64,000 nucleotides of DNA. It comes from Cellulophaga sp. BC115SP (GTDB taxonomy: Bacteria; Bacteroidota; Bacteroidia; Cytophagales; Spirosomataceae). Positions 45,472 through 54,889 of the stretch are shown here, one piece after another; position 1 is the stretch's first letter, and each line of letters starts with the position of its first letter. Location of the stretch: NCBI RefSeq assembly GCF_009905545.1, contig NZ_JAAALB010000007.1:124001-188000 (forward strand), given 5' to 3'. The notes beneath the pieces were generated by a model. It ran no database searches. It was given only the letters and a program-made list of their open reading frames with translations, and was not told the DNA's origin. The translations under genes and the position numbers were made by a program.

Positions 45472-46542
45472 CTAAAATTCCAGTGTGAGTTGTTTCCCTT
45501 CCATATCTTGCTCATTGCTGAGGTTTGAGAGCGAAACACCTAAAAGCCGAATTCCTTTACTAGGAGGCATAATATGATCTAAAAGTTCGTATGCAATTCT
45601 TTCAAATAGAGATTTATCAAAAATAGGAGAGAGCGTTGTGCGACTTCGTGTCACGGTTTGAAAATCATTGTATTTGATTTTTAGAGATATTGTTCGCCCA
45701 AATATCTCATGTTTTGTACAATAGCGCCATACATCTTCAATTAAAGGCTCAAGGCCAAGTTGTATTTCTGCCCGTGCTTCAAGATCATGCATAAAGGTAT
45801 TTTCGGAACCTACCGATTTACGAATACGTTCAGAATTTACCGTTCTCGTATCAATACCTCTTGCAATTTGATAATAGTAGCTGCCGATTTTTCCAAAATG
45901 TTTTATAAGAAAAGACTCTTCATATTCTCTTAAATCTTTCCCTGTAAAAATACCCATCTTGTGCATTTTTTGAGCTGTAACTTTCCCTATGCCATGAAAA
46001 CGGTCAATTTCTAAGGTTTCAACAAACAAAGGTCCTTGTTTGGGCTTTATGATATACAAACCATCGGGTTTATTGAAATCGGAGGCTATCTTGGCCAAAA
46101 ACTTGTTGTACGAAACTCCCGCTGAAGCGGTAAGTTGCGTTTGCATCTTGATTTTTTCCTTTATCTCAATCGCAATTTGGGTGGCGCTCGCTATTCCTTT
46201 GAGGTTGTTGGTTACGTCTAAATAAGCTTCGTCGAGCGAGAGAGGCTCTATTAAAGGCGTGTATTCTGCAAAAATTTCTCTAATTTGATGCGAAACAGCT
46301 CGGTAACTCTCAAAACGTGGTTTGACAAAAATTAAATGAGGGCATTTTTGAGCTGCTATTTTGGACGACATTGCCGAACGGACTCCATATTTGCGTGCTT
46401 CATAACTTGCTGCCGCCACAACACCACGTTCGCTCGAGCCACCCACAGCCACGGGTTTGCCTTTCAACGAAGGGTTGTCTCGTTGCTCGACCGACGCGTA
46501 AAAGGCATCCATATCAATATGTATGATTTTTCGGGTTTCCAC
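45472..46542 (-). CDS. dinB: DNA polymerase IV (Y family)
   Basis: The 356-residue error-prone translesion polymerase has catalytic acidic residues in IHIDMDAFYASVE (residues 7-19) and LSLDEAYLDVT (about 101-111), the steric region PVAVGG, a helix-hairpin-helix at FHGIGKVTAQKMHKMGIFTG, and the little-finger domain. The C-terminus KQLTLEF resembles a beta-clamp-binding motif. The gene is bounded by direct copies of the dispersed palindromic repeat (B just downstream, C about 110 bp upstream). No LexA-like site was recognised upstream. Confidence 0.97.
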   Translation of the reverse strand: METRKIIHIDMDAFYASVEQRDNPSLKGKPVAVGGSSERGVVAAASYEARKYGVRSAMSSKIAAQKCPHLIFVKPRFESYRAVSHQIREIFAEYTPLIEPLSLDEAYLDVTNNLKGIASATQIAIEIKEKIKMQTQLTASAGVSYNKFLAKIASDFNKPDGLYIIKPKQGPLFVETLEIDRFHGIGKVTAQKMHKMGIFTGKDLREYEESFLIKHFGKIGSYYYQIARGIDTRTVNSERIRKSVGSENTFMHDLEARAEIQLGLEPLIEDVWRYCTKHEIFGRTISLKIKYNDFQTVTRSRTTLSPIFDKSLFERIAYELLDHIMPPSKGIRLLGVSLSNLSNEQDMEGKQLTLEF

Positions 46543-46651
46543 GTTTGAAATAATAGCCGCTATTTGAGTTCTATATGATAGAATTTATACGAAAGTTTTT
46601 AAACAATCTCTGATTGGGGATTTCTGATTTCGGAAATATTGAAAAATGAAA

Positions 46652-46794
46652 TTGTATTGATACGCTTTAAGCTGTAAGCCGTAGGCATTAGGCAAAAGAG
46701 CTTAAATTATTTCATGAGAAATTCATTTCAACTTTTAGCCTATAGCATAAAGCTTAAGGCGGGTAAAATTATTTTAATTTTGCTCACTAACTTG
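46652..46794 (+). repeat. Dispersed palindromic repeat, copy C (intact)
   Basis: The arms ctttaagctgtaagccgtag... (46665-46686) and its partner (46738-46759) surround the shared loop attatttcatgagaaa. The AT-rich palindrome gggtaaaattattttaattttgct follows. It has the same orientation as copy B and starts with the same attg(c/t)attgatacgc word. The rest of the 408-bp spacer 46543-46950 holds no gene. Confidence 0.85.
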
Positions 46795-46950
46795 AGTAAC
46801 AAGAAAGATTAAATATATAATATACCTATGGTACGCTTGGGTTGTATCCTTCTGATGAGTGCCTTAAAATAACAGATATACCGTTAACATATAACATCTT
46901 CTAACCAGTTTGAAAATAAAGGATTAATTAAAATTCAGAAAAACGACTTT

Positions 46951-47358
46951 ATGAATATTTTAGAAATAGATTTTTTACCCGAACTACAATTCCAAGCCTC
47001 GCGTAGTAGCGGTGCTGGTGGACAAAATGTAAACAAAGTTTCTTCAAAAGTAGAACTACGTTTTAATGTAGTAAATTCCCAATTGCTTGATGAACCTCAG
47101 AAAGCCTTGATTTTACGAAAGTTGAAAAATCAAATAAACGCAGAGGGTGAGTTGATTGTGGTATCTCAAGAAGATAGAAGTCAGCTTAAGAATAAAACAC
47201 TTGTTATCAAGAAATTTAAAGCTCTCTTGGTAAAGGCTTTGACCGTTGCTCCTAAAAGAAAACCTACAAAGCCTACAGCTGCTATGATTGCAGAGCGCCT
47301 GAAAGATAAGAAGAAGAAATCAGAAAGAAAGACCCAACGAGGTAAAGTTGAGTATTGA
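46951..47358 (+). CDS. arfB: Alternative ribosome-rescue factor ArfB (peptidyl-tRNA hydrolase)
   Basis: The 135-residue protein is related to the catalytic domain of class I release factors, with the GGQ motif at residues 23-25 in SSGAGGQNVNKVSSKVEL. It has a basic C-terminal tail (KRKPTKPTAAMIAERLKDKKKKSERKTQ) that enters the empty mRNA channel. It releases peptides from ribosomes stalled on truncated mRNA. The length is typical of YaeJ/ArfB. Transcribed alone. Confidence 0.96.
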   Translation: MNILEIDFLPELQFQASRSSGAGGQNVNKVSSKVELRFNVVNSQLLDEPQKALILRKLKNQINAEGELIVVSQEDRSQLKNKTLVIKKFKALLVKALTVAPKRKPTKPTAAMIAERLKDKKKKSERKTQRGKVEY

Positions 47359-47520
47359 GTGGATCGATTACAAAATTAACATCTTATTAAAAAGTGAAGT
47401 GTAAGTATTTGAAAATTAGATAATTGTTGTTTTTGTTTTGCCCTAATGAGAGATGGCGAGCCGAAAACTCAGGTTACAAGGCAAGGTTTTTGTAACTTTG
47501 TGGTTTAAAATGAAGTAGAC

Positions 47521-48558
47521 ATGACTCCGAAGCAACAAGGATTTTTTTTTCCGCCTGAATGGCATCCACACGTAGCTACTTGGCTGACGTTCCCACATAA
47601 TGAAGCATCTTGGCAAGGCAACAAACGCCACCTCATGTATTCACAATATTTTGGTCTTATCAAAGCAATCTCTAAAGGGGAGAAAGTAGGCTTGAATGTC
47701 AATGATGAGACGTTGAAAAATTTCATTTTGGGCGAGTTACCAAAATATGAGATCGACCTTAATCAAATCGAAATTTTAGTAAACCCTACCAACGATGCTT
47801 GGTGCCGCGACCACGGTCCTGCCTTCTTGATTAATCCCGAAACCAAGGAGCGAATGATTGTCAATTGGGGCTATAATGCTTGGGGTGGAAAGTATCCTCC
47901 ATTCGACGACGACAATAATTTGCCTACGGCTATTGCCAAACATAGAGGTTTGAATTATGTAACGCCAGGTATTATTATGGAAGGTGGCTCCGTAGAATTT
48001 AATGGCGCTGGGACGATTCTTACCAGTCGCGAATGTTTGTTGAACGAAAACCGTAACCCACATTTAACTCAAGGGCAAATCGAGCAGTATTTGTATGATT
48101 ACTATGGCGCCGAACAAGTACTTTGGGTAAACGATGGAATTGTTGGTGATGATACCGACGGACATATTGATGATACAGTTCGTTTTGTTAATGAAGACAC
48201 CGTTATCACAATGGTAGAACCTAATAAGGCCGACGACAATCACGAAATTTTGGAAGAAAACCTTCAGTTACTCAAGCAAATGCGTTTGTTGAATGGCAAG
48301 CAGTTGAATATTGTCGAAATTCCAATTCCATCGCCAGTCGTAGTAGACGATTTCAGAACGCCTGCTTCTTACGCTAACTTCTTGATTTGTAACGCAGGAG
48401 TATTGGTTCCAACGTTCGATTGTAAAAATGATGACGTAGCTTTAGATATTCTTTCTCAGGTATTTACCGATCGTCCAGTAATTGGATTACCATCTAACAA
48501 AATTATTTGGGGACAAGGAAGTTTTCACTGCCTCACACAGCAAGAACCTGCCGTGTAA
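47521..48558 (+). CDS. aguA: Agmatine deiminase family protein
   Basis: The 345-residue protein has the peptidylarginine/agmatine deiminase fold: NDAWCRDHGPAFLIN (Asp, near residue 95), IIMEGGSVEFNG (Glu), DGHIDDTVRFVN (His and Asp near residue 220) and nucleophile Cys337 in GQGSFHCLTQQEP. Agmatine deiminase yields N-carbamoylputrescine for polyamine synthesis. The partner N-carbamoylputrescine amidohydrolase gene is not in the window. A perfect TAACTTTG -7 box lies 20 bp before the ATG (47493-47500), without a TTTG partner. Confidence 0.88.
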   Translation: MTPKQQGFFFPPEWHPHVATWLTFPHNEASWQGNKRHLMYSQYFGLIKAISKGEKVGLNVNDETLKNFILGELPKYEIDLNQIEILVNPTNDAWCRDHGPAFLINPETKERMIVNWGYNAWGGKYPPFDDDNNLPTAIAKHRGLNYVTPGIIMEGGSVEFNGAGTILTSRECLLNENRNPHLTQGQIEQYLYDYYGAEQVLWVNDGIVGDDTDGHIDDTVRFVNEDTVITMVEPNKADDNHEILEENLQLLKQMRLLNGKQLNIVEIPIPSPVVVDDFRTPASYANFLICNAGVLVPTFDCKNDDVALDILSQVFTDRPVIGLPSNKIIWGQGSFHCLTQQEPAV

Positions 48559-48611
48559 GCTCATAAGGTATCTCTATTTTAGTATTCGTGCAGAATTATA
48601 TTTAAGTTTTG

Positions 48612-48735
48612 TGTGTTAGGCAACAGGCATAAGGCAAAGAGTGTTAAATTGTTTTTTAGTAACGATAGAAATGTTTTTGCTGAATGCCCATAGCTGAAAA
48701 CTAAAAAAAAAAATTTGATTTTGCGTACTTACTTT
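48612..48735 (+). repeat. Dispersed palindromic repeat, copy D (decayed)
   Basis: This stretch keeps the order of words seen in A-C (gttaggcaacaggcataaggcaaagagtgttaaatt, a loop, then gcccatagctgaaaac and an AT-rich aatttgattttgcgtacttac end) but the arms no longer pair well. Confidence 0.6.
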
Positions 48736-48771
48736 CGTAAAAATAGAGATACCTCTAATTTTTTGCACACC

Positions 48772-49524
48772 ATGAAAAAACAATTAGTGTATTTCGCTTC
48801 ATTTGGACTTGTATGGGCCTTGGGTGCGTGTAAAACCGCCAAACCTGTTACTCAATCCACTTCGCAACAAAACACGCCAGTTGCCGAAACAATTGTGAAA
48901 ACAGACTATCAAACTCGTATGCAAGTAAAGCAATTGAAAGCTGTAGATTTGGAAGAGGATTTATCCTTTGCTGATGAAATAGTGTTAAATTACACTCTTA
49001 CAGCGGTTGATGACCAAGGAAAAATTGCCCAAGTTGTCACAGGATCATTTGGAGTGGAGTCAGTCAAAGCTGGACAAATTCTTACTTCAGAACGCTTCAA
49101 GCCAATTGAATTGGTCGTTCCAGAAAACGGGCGACTATTAGTTTCTGTTGTCTTAAATGAAATCGACGATTATACCAAAGCTCAAGAATTAGTCAAAAAA
49201 ATCAATGAGTTTGGAGGCATAGCCAAAATTCCTGCCGTAATGGTAAGTATTGCAGAGTATCAAACACCATTAGCCATCGTGTTTGGTAGTTTGCAAGCCG
49301 CAGGTTTAGGGCTTAAAGCCGCCGAACGTTTTGATAAGGACGACCTTTTAGGGCAAAATACTTTTCAATTGTCAGCTCAGGAGCTAAAATCAGGGAAAAC
49401 ACTCTATACTGTACCATTGGTATTTAAAGGAGAACACCTCAAAAATTCGTTCCAGTATGAGCTAACGTATGACCTACAACTCAAATTAATCAAAACTAGC
49501 ATTCAGAAATCATCTTCCAACTAA
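48772..49524 (+). CDS. Hypothetical lipoprotein
   Basis: The start is the ATG at 48772 (MKKQLVYFASFGLVWALGAC); the upstream in-frame TTG at 48715 is not protein-like. The 250-residue protein has lipobox ALGAC with acylated Cys20, a Gln/Thr-rich linker, and a mixed alpha/beta body (about 45-250) with ADEIVLNYTLTAVDDQGKIAQ and GRLLVSVVLNEIDDYTKAQEL. I do not recognise a characterised family. It lies 128 bp before the chaperone gene and may share its transcript. Confidence 0.72.
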   Translation: MKKQLVYFASFGLVWALGACKTAKPVTQSTSQQNTPVAETIVKTDYQTRMQVKQLKAVDLEEDLSFADEIVLNYTLTAVDDQGKIAQVVTGSFGVESVKAGQILTSERFKPIELVVPENGRLLVSVVLNEIDDYTKAQELVKKINEFGGIAKIPAVMVSIAEYQTPLAIVFGSLQAAGLGLKAAERFDKDDLLGQNTFQLSAQELKSGKTLYTVPLVFKGEHLKNSFQYELTYDLQLKLIKTSIQKSSSN

Positions 49525-49651
49525 GTGGAGCATGATGAGTCACTGCCATGACTTAATCTCAATTTTATTGTTATTTTTGTTTTTTTTGTACAATATTCCA
49601 CTGTGCTTGCAAGTTAAAATGAACAAGTCAGGAAAGTTTTTCTGATTTAGT

Positions 49652-51934
49652 ATGAATGAAAGAATGAACAAGTTATTTAAAATATACACGGTCATAGCTG
49701 CCTCTTTTGGATTGGCGACTCATGAGCAAACGGCTCTGGCGCAAAGCGAAGTGCCTGCTATTACTATAGGATCAAAAACTATTAGTTCAAGAGACTTTGA
49801 GCTTACATACAAAAAGCTTGTCCAGAGTGACAGCGTCAAAAAAGAGAACTCCAAAGCATTTTTACAAGATTTTATCAATTACAAACTTAGTGTATTTGCA
49901 GCTGAAAAAGCGGGCTTAGATACTTCCAGAGCTTTTGTTGATGAACTAGATACGTACCGAAAAGAATTAGCTTTGCCGTATTTGACAGATAAAGCAATGC
50001 TCGAAAAGTTGATTCAAGAGGCTTATGAACGTATGAAAGAGGAAGTAAGGGTTGCACAAATCTTTATTCCACTAACTTCACATGCCACTCCTGCCGATAC
50101 TTTAGCTGCGTATGATGAAATCAAAAATCTTCGTGTTCGAATTTTAAGAGGCGAAGCTTTTGAACAAATTGCTAAGGATTATTCCAAAGACCTTAAGTCT
50201 GCCCCGCGTGGAGGCGATTTGGGCTATTTAGCTGTGTTAGACAATAATTACGCTTTTGAATCTGCTGCCTACAACACACCAAAAGGGGAGGTATCTATGC
50301 CTTTCCGTACCGAAAAGGGCTATCATATTATCAAAGTTTTAGATCGTCGTTCGTTTAGAGGCAAGGTGCGTTTGGCGCATATCTTAGTTTCTGTGTCAGC
50401 AAGTATGTCTGAAGCTGAAAAAGCTGCTGCCAAAAAGCGAATCGATGATGCCTATGCGTATCTCAAAAAAAATGAGCCATTTGAAGGTGTATGTCGTACA
50501 TTTTCTGATGATGCCAGTACCAAATCAAGAGGTGGAGTACTGGGAAGATGGTATGAAGCAGGTACTTTGATTGATGAAAAAATTACAGATTTAGTATTCT
50601 CTCTCAAAGAAAAAGGTGATTATACAGTTCCGATTCAGACTTCTTTAGGTTGGCATATTTTTAGATTGGTGGAGAAAAAGAGTTTGCTGAAATTTGAAGA
50701 AATGGCTCCATACATTCGTCAAAAGATCAATGCTGATGCTTCAAGAGGTGCGCTGGCGAGAGGTACTTTGGTGAAAAAACTTGTGAGAGATAATAATTTT
50801 CTGGAATATATTTCGGTCAAACAAGACGCTTTTGATAAGTTTTATAAAGACCGTACAGGACAAGAAGATTATTTAGGAAAGACCCTCTTCTCAATTAATT
50901 CAAAACCTTATAAGACGAAGGATTTCTATGATTTTGTGTTAAAACAACAACGCCAAATGTTGAAAGTGGGCGTCGTTGAGGACAAATCTGTAGATACTTG
51001 GTATAAGCAATTTGTAGAACAGGCTAATATCTCTTTTGAAGAAGCGAATCTTGAAGTTAGATATCCAGAGTTTCGTTCAATAGTACAGGAATATAGAGAG
51101 GGAATTTTACAAAAAGAAATGTATGAAAAGTATGTTTTAGCCCCTTCTTTAGACTCACTGGGTCAAGTAAGATTTTTTCAACAAAATCCAGACCGTTATC
51201 AATATACCAATCGTGTTTTGGCGAAATTGATTACTACAGATAGAAAAGAAACATTAGAGCAGGCAAAACAGGTATTACAGAAAGGTCCATATCCAATGAA
51301 CCGTCGTTTCCCTGAAATTTATTTTGAAAAAGATAAAGCTGAATTTACGCCTGATGCACAAAAAATGCTGTATGAATTGGCGGTTATCATGATTAAAAAT
51401 CGTGATTATACGGTAGAAATTACAGGAAATTCTGATGCTGACGAACCAGAAAATATTTCAGCAGAACGTGCTAGAAATATCGTGAATAGCTTAATCAATA
51501 AAGGCATTTCAGCTACGAGGGTTATTGAGAAAGATGATGGTAAATTTAAACCAGCCTCAAAAAATGACCATAGTAAAAATATGCGCGTGTCTATCAAGTT
51601 TTTCTCGACGTCGATGGACGATGTGGTAAAAAGATTTAATACTTTAAAACCGAATAGTCTTACCGCAGAAGAACGCTATTTTAAACGTGGTGAAAACGAA
51701 TTTGTAGATGTGGCAAATTGGGCAGTAGGGGAACAGACTTTTGAATCAAAAGGTCGTCAAGTTTGGATAGATATCAACAAAGTAGAATTGCCAAGAGCTA
51801 AAACTTTCCAAGAAGCACGAGGACAAATTATCAAAGATTATCAGAAGCAGTTATACGATAATTGGATTTCAAAATTGAAAGAACGTTATCCTGTTTCGGT
51901 CAACGAAAACGAAGTTCGTCGTATCCTTGAATAG
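49652..51934 (+). CDS. SurA/PpiD-like peptidylprolyl isomerase with an OmpA-like domain
   Basis: The 760-residue secreted protein (cleavage near ALAQS, residue 31) has an N-terminal chaperone-like helical part (about 40-128), two parvulin rotamase domains (about 130-232 and 238-342; RGGDLGYLAVLDN, GYHIIKVLDRR), a second helical part, an OmpA-like domain at about 552-652 (IYFEKDKAEFTPDAQKMLYE, SAERARNIVNSLINKGISAT, KNMRVSIKF), and a parvulin-type C-terminal tail (FQEARGQIIKDYQKQLYDNW). SurA-type proteins escort outer-membrane proteins across the periplasm; OmpA-like domains bind peptidoglycan. The combination would fix a chaperone to the cell wall. A second SurA-like gene follows. A TATTTTTG -7 box lies at 49572-49579. 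Confidence 0.88.
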   Translation: MNERMNKLFKIYTVIAASFGLATHEQTALAQSEVPAITIGSKTISSRDFELTYKKLVQSDSVKKENSKAFLQDFINYKLSVFAAEKAGLDTSRAFVDELDTYRKELALPYLTDKAMLEKLIQEAYERMKEEVRVAQIFIPLTSHATPADTLAAYDEIKNLRVRILRGEAFEQIAKDYSKDLKSAPRGGDLGYLAVLDNNYAFESAAYNTPKGEVSMPFRTEKGYHIIKVLDRRSFRGKVRLAHILVSVSASMSEAEKAAAKKRIDDAYAYLKKNEPFEGVCRTFSDDASTKSRGGVLGRWYEAGTLIDEKITDLVFSLKEKGDYTVPIQTSLGWHIFRLVEKKSLLKFEEMAPYIRQKINADASRGALARGTLVKKLVRDNNFLEYISVKQDAFDKFYKDRTGQEDYLGKTLFSINSKPYKTKDFYDFVLKQQRQMLKVGVVEDKSVDTWYKQFVEQANISFEEANLEVRYPEFRSIVQEYREGILQKEMYEKYVLAPSLDSLGQVRFFQQNPDRYQYTNRVLAKLITTDRKETLEQAKQVLQKGPYPMNRRFPEIYFEKDKAEFTPDAQKMLYELAVIMIKNRDYTVEITGNSDADEPENISAERARNIVNSLINKGISATRVIEKDDGKFKPASKNDHSKNMRVSIKFFSTSMDDVVKRFNTLKPNSLTAEERYFKRGENEFVDVANWAVGEQTFESKGRQVWIDINKVELPRAKTFQEARGQIIKDYQKQLYDNWISKLKERYPVSVNENEVRRILE

Positions 51935-52210
51935 AACTCTAGTTTTAACATAGTGAAATTGTCAAAGGCATTTCTGTGGCAGTTTCACTATTTTTTTTGC
52001 TTTTATATTCAAGAAATCGTTCCAAAAAAGCCAATTAACATTTTTTAACGGCATCATCCACAGGTTTAGAGGATAAAAACGCTTAAATTTGTTAATTGAG
52101 AAACTAAAATTCTACTCTTTTCAGAGTGAATGGAGATTTTTGAAAGCGAAGGAGGTTTGTGACGTGCGATTAAACCTAATTACAAGCATTACATAAGAAA
52201 TCATATAACA

Positions 52211-53557
52211 ATGAAGAAACCCTTTTATTTACTCTCATTGATGGGTCTGTTACTAGTGATGAGCTTTTCGATGCAAGCTCAATCTGTAGTAATTGATAAA
52301 ATCATTGCAAAAGTTGACAATCACTATATTCTTAAGTCTGAACTTGAAGCACAGTATCAGCAATATTTGCAAAGCGGACAGGGAAATACGCCTACTCGTT
52401 GCCAATTGCTTGAGAGTTTGATTATTGGTAAAGTGATGTTGGCAAAAGCCGAAATCGACTCTGTACTTATCGATGATAAGAAAGTAGAAATGGAGTTGAG
52501 TTCTCGTATGGATCAAATGGAGCAACAATTTGGTTCTCAAAAGAACATTGTTGAAGCTTACGGCAAAACAATTGCCTCTTTGAAAGACGAGCTTCGTTCG
52601 GCTATCAAAGAACAGCTTACTACTCGCAAAATGCAAGAAAAAATCACAGGCGATGTAAAAGTTACTCCGAAAGAGGTTCGTAAATTTTTTGAATCTATTC
52701 CTAGAGACTCCTTGCCATATTTGCCTTCAGAAGTAGAAGTAGGTCATATTGTTCGTTTGGCTAAAGTGACCCAAAATCAAAAGGAGGAGCTTATCAAGAA
52801 ATTGTTAGATTACAAGCGCCGAGTAGAAAATGGGGAAGACTTTGCAGAATTGGCTAAATTGCACTCTGAAGATTTAGGTTCTGGAAAACGTGGAGGAGAT
52901 TTAGGTTTTGCTAAACGTGGTCAGATGGTAGCACCTTTTGAGGCTGCTGCCTTGAAATTGAAACCAAACCAGTTGTCGGACGTAGTAGAATCAGAATTTG
53001 GTTATCACTTGATTCAATTATTAGAAGTTCGTGGACAGGAATATCACGCACGCCATATTTTATTGCGTCCTGATTATCAGAAAATGGACTTAACAGAGCC
53101 AACTAGCTACTTGGATAGTATTAGAGTATTGGTACAACGTGATTCATTGAAGTTTGAAAAAGCTGCTCAATTACACTCTGAAGATAAAGGTACTCAAGAT
53201 GCTGGTGGTATGTTGATTGACCCTAGTACACGTTCTATTAAAATGCCATTAGATGGTAGTATGGAATCTGGTTTGTACTTTACCTTGGACTCAATGACCG
53301 TAGGTACGCTTACCAAGCCTATTCAATATCGTACAGAGGATGGTCGTACAGCTGTCAGAGTATTATATTATAAAGCAAAACACCCACCTCACTTTGCTAA
53401 CTTAGAAGATGACTTCCAAAAATTAGCAACAATTACGTTGAACAGAAAACGTAACAATGCTATCGAAGAGTGGTTTGCTAAAGCCAAAGGAGAAGTATTC
53501 ATTTATATTTCGGACGAATATAAGGATTGTAACGTCATGAAAGGCACGGGGCAATAA
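52211..53557 (+). CDS. SurA-like periplasmic chaperone/PPIase
   Basis: The 448-residue protein has a signal peptide (cleavage near SMQAQ), an N-terminal SurA chaperone domain (VVIDKIIAKVDNHYILKSEL), two parvulin domains (about 178-290, with RGGDLGFAKRGQMVAPFE and GYHLIQLLEVRG; and about 278-390, with AGGMLIDPSTRS), and a short C-terminal part. It assists folding of outer-membrane barrels and, in this phylum, secretion-system cargo. The 276-bp spacer before it holds a weak promoter (TTTG, 21 nt, TACTCTTT near 52089-52121), so it may be transcribed separately from the OmpA-fused isomerase. Confidence 0.93.
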   Translation: MKKPFYLLSLMGLLLVMSFSMQAQSVVIDKIIAKVDNHYILKSELEAQYQQYLQSGQGNTPTRCQLLESLIIGKVMLAKAEIDSVLIDDKKVEMELSSRMDQMEQQFGSQKNIVEAYGKTIASLKDELRSAIKEQLTTRKMQEKITGDVKVTPKEVRKFFESIPRDSLPYLPSEVEVGHIVRLAKVTQNQKEELIKKLLDYKRRVENGEDFAELAKLHSEDLGSGKRGGDLGFAKRGQMVAPFEAAALKLKPNQLSDVVESEFGYHLIQLLEVRGQEYHARHILLRPDYQKMDLTEPTSYLDSIRVLVQRDSLKFEKAAQLHSEDKGTQDAGGMLIDPSTRSIKMPLDGSMESGLYFTLDSMTVGTLTKPIQYRTEDGRTAVRVLYYKAKHPPHFANLEDDFQKLATITLNRKRNNAIEEWFAKAKGEVFIYISDEYKDCNVMKGTGQ

Positions 53558-53598
53558 AGCACTTACAGAGAATTGAATACAACCTAATAATATTTAGA

Positions 53599-53622
53599 AC
53601 GGTCAGCTTTACGCTGACCGTT
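53599..53622 (+). terminator. Terminator of the SurA-like gene
   Basis: The GC-rich stem acggtcagc/gctgaccgt (53599-53607, 53613-53621) with a short loop is followed by TTTTTG. Confidence 0.93.
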
Positions 53623-53908
53623 TTTGTTTTCTAAAAACTCGATGAACGACTCAATAACTTTGACATTAAAGACGTTAGCAGACTGATTGGTCGAAAGTTT
53701 TGAATAAACCCCACCAAATCACTACAAATTGGCAGGTTATTTGATTAACTTTACGGTACACGCTATTCAATTATACTCTTGCAACTCAAATGATTTATTT
53801 GAAGCAATACGTCTAAGAATTACCTCTGTATTCAGAAAATGCCTATTTTTAGGATAATATCATTGAGTAAAAGAGTTCAAAAATCTAAACATAGTTAATA
53901 TCACAAGC
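53623..53908. other. Spacer before the MoxR gene
   Basis: No gene, repeat or complete promoter was recognised; several TTTG and TATTTTTA words have poor spacing. Confidence 0.4.
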
Positions 53909-54874
53909 ATGGCGCAATACAAGTCGGATGTGGAAGCGGTAAACGCTTTGAAAGAATCTTATCAAAAACTTAGTTCAGAAATCGGTAAAGTTATTATTGG
54001 TCAGGAAGACACCGTTAGACTATTACTTACAGCTATTTTTTGTCAAGGACACTGTTTATTAGTTGGGGTTCCAGGATTGGCAAAAACTTTGTTGATTCAA
54101 ACGATTGCTGAAGCCTTAGACCTCGATTTTAATCGTATCCAGTTTACCCCAGATTTGATGCCTTCGGATATTGTTGGTTCTGAAACGCTCGATAATGAAC
54201 GTAATTTTAAGTTTGTAAAAGGACCAATTTTTGCCAATATCATTTTGGCGGATGAAATCAACCGTACTCCTCCCAAAACACAATCAGCTCTTTTGGAAGC
54301 GATGCAGGAATATGCAGTGACGGTATCTGGTAAAAAATATCCATTGAGCCGTCCATTCTTTGTATTGGCTACACAAAACCCTATCGAACAAGAAGGTACT
54401 TATCCATTACCAGAGGCTCAACTTGACCGTTTTATGTTTATGGTCAATTTGGATTATCCATCATACCGTGCTGAGGTTGAAATTGTGAAGAACACAACCA
54501 ATGCGACTAAATACCAAGTTCAAAAGCAAGTTTCAGGAGAAGAAATCTTAGCTTTTCAAGAATTGATTAGAAAAGTCCCTGTAGCTGATAATGTAGTAGA
54601 ATATGCGGTAAAATTGGTGCACAAAACGCGTCCTAAATCAGAGTTGAGCGATGCCGTGACCAACCAATATTTGGAGTGGGGTGCAGGTCCACGTGCCTCT
54701 CAAAACTTGATTTTGGCTGCTAAATGTAATGCTTTAATTAATGGAAAATATTCGCCAGATATTGAAGATGTGCAAGCGGTTGCATTGCCAATTTTACGCC
54801 ACCGTATCGTACGTAACTTCAAAGCTGAGGCTGAAGGTGTTTCTGTAGAAGATATTATCAAGAAATTAGTATAG
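53909..54874 (+). CDS. MoxR-family AAA+ ATPase
   Basis: The 321-residue protein has Walker A GVPGLAKT (near residue 52), Walker B IILADEINRTPPKTQSALLE, sensor 1 ATQNPIEQEGTYPLPEAQLDRF, and a C-terminal lid with AGPRASQNL. MoxR ATPases act as chaperones for metalloenzymes or signalling complexes. They usually precede a DUF58 protein and VWA proteins, but here the next gene is convergent and no partner is visible, so it stands alone. Confidence 0.95.
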   Translation: MAQYKSDVEAVNALKESYQKLSSEIGKVIIGQEDTVRLLLTAIFCQGHCLLVGVPGLAKTLLIQTIAEALDLDFNRIQFTPDLMPSDIVGSETLDNERNFKFVKGPIFANIILADEINRTPPKTQSALLEAMQEYAVTVSGKKYPLSRPFFVLATQNPIEQEGTYPLPEAQLDRFMFMVNLDYPSYRAEVEIVKNTTNATKYQVQKQVSGEEILAFQELIRKVPVADNVVEYAVKLVHKTRPKSELSDAVTNQYLEWGAGPRASQNLILAAKCNALINGKYSPDIEDVQAVALPILRHRIVRNFKAEAEGVSVEDIIKKLV

Positions 54875-54889
54875 ATTCACTAAGTATGA

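Noticed and set aside
47443-47726. Two overlapping minus-strand frames over the start of the agmatine deiminase gene
   Set aside because: They lie opposite the coding region of a clear enzyme and its leader and have no family resemblance.
43954-48735. Integron attC sites as an explanation for the palindromic repeats
   Set aside because: The arms lack the paired short core sites of attC, the copies do not follow each gene in an array, and no integrase gene is present.
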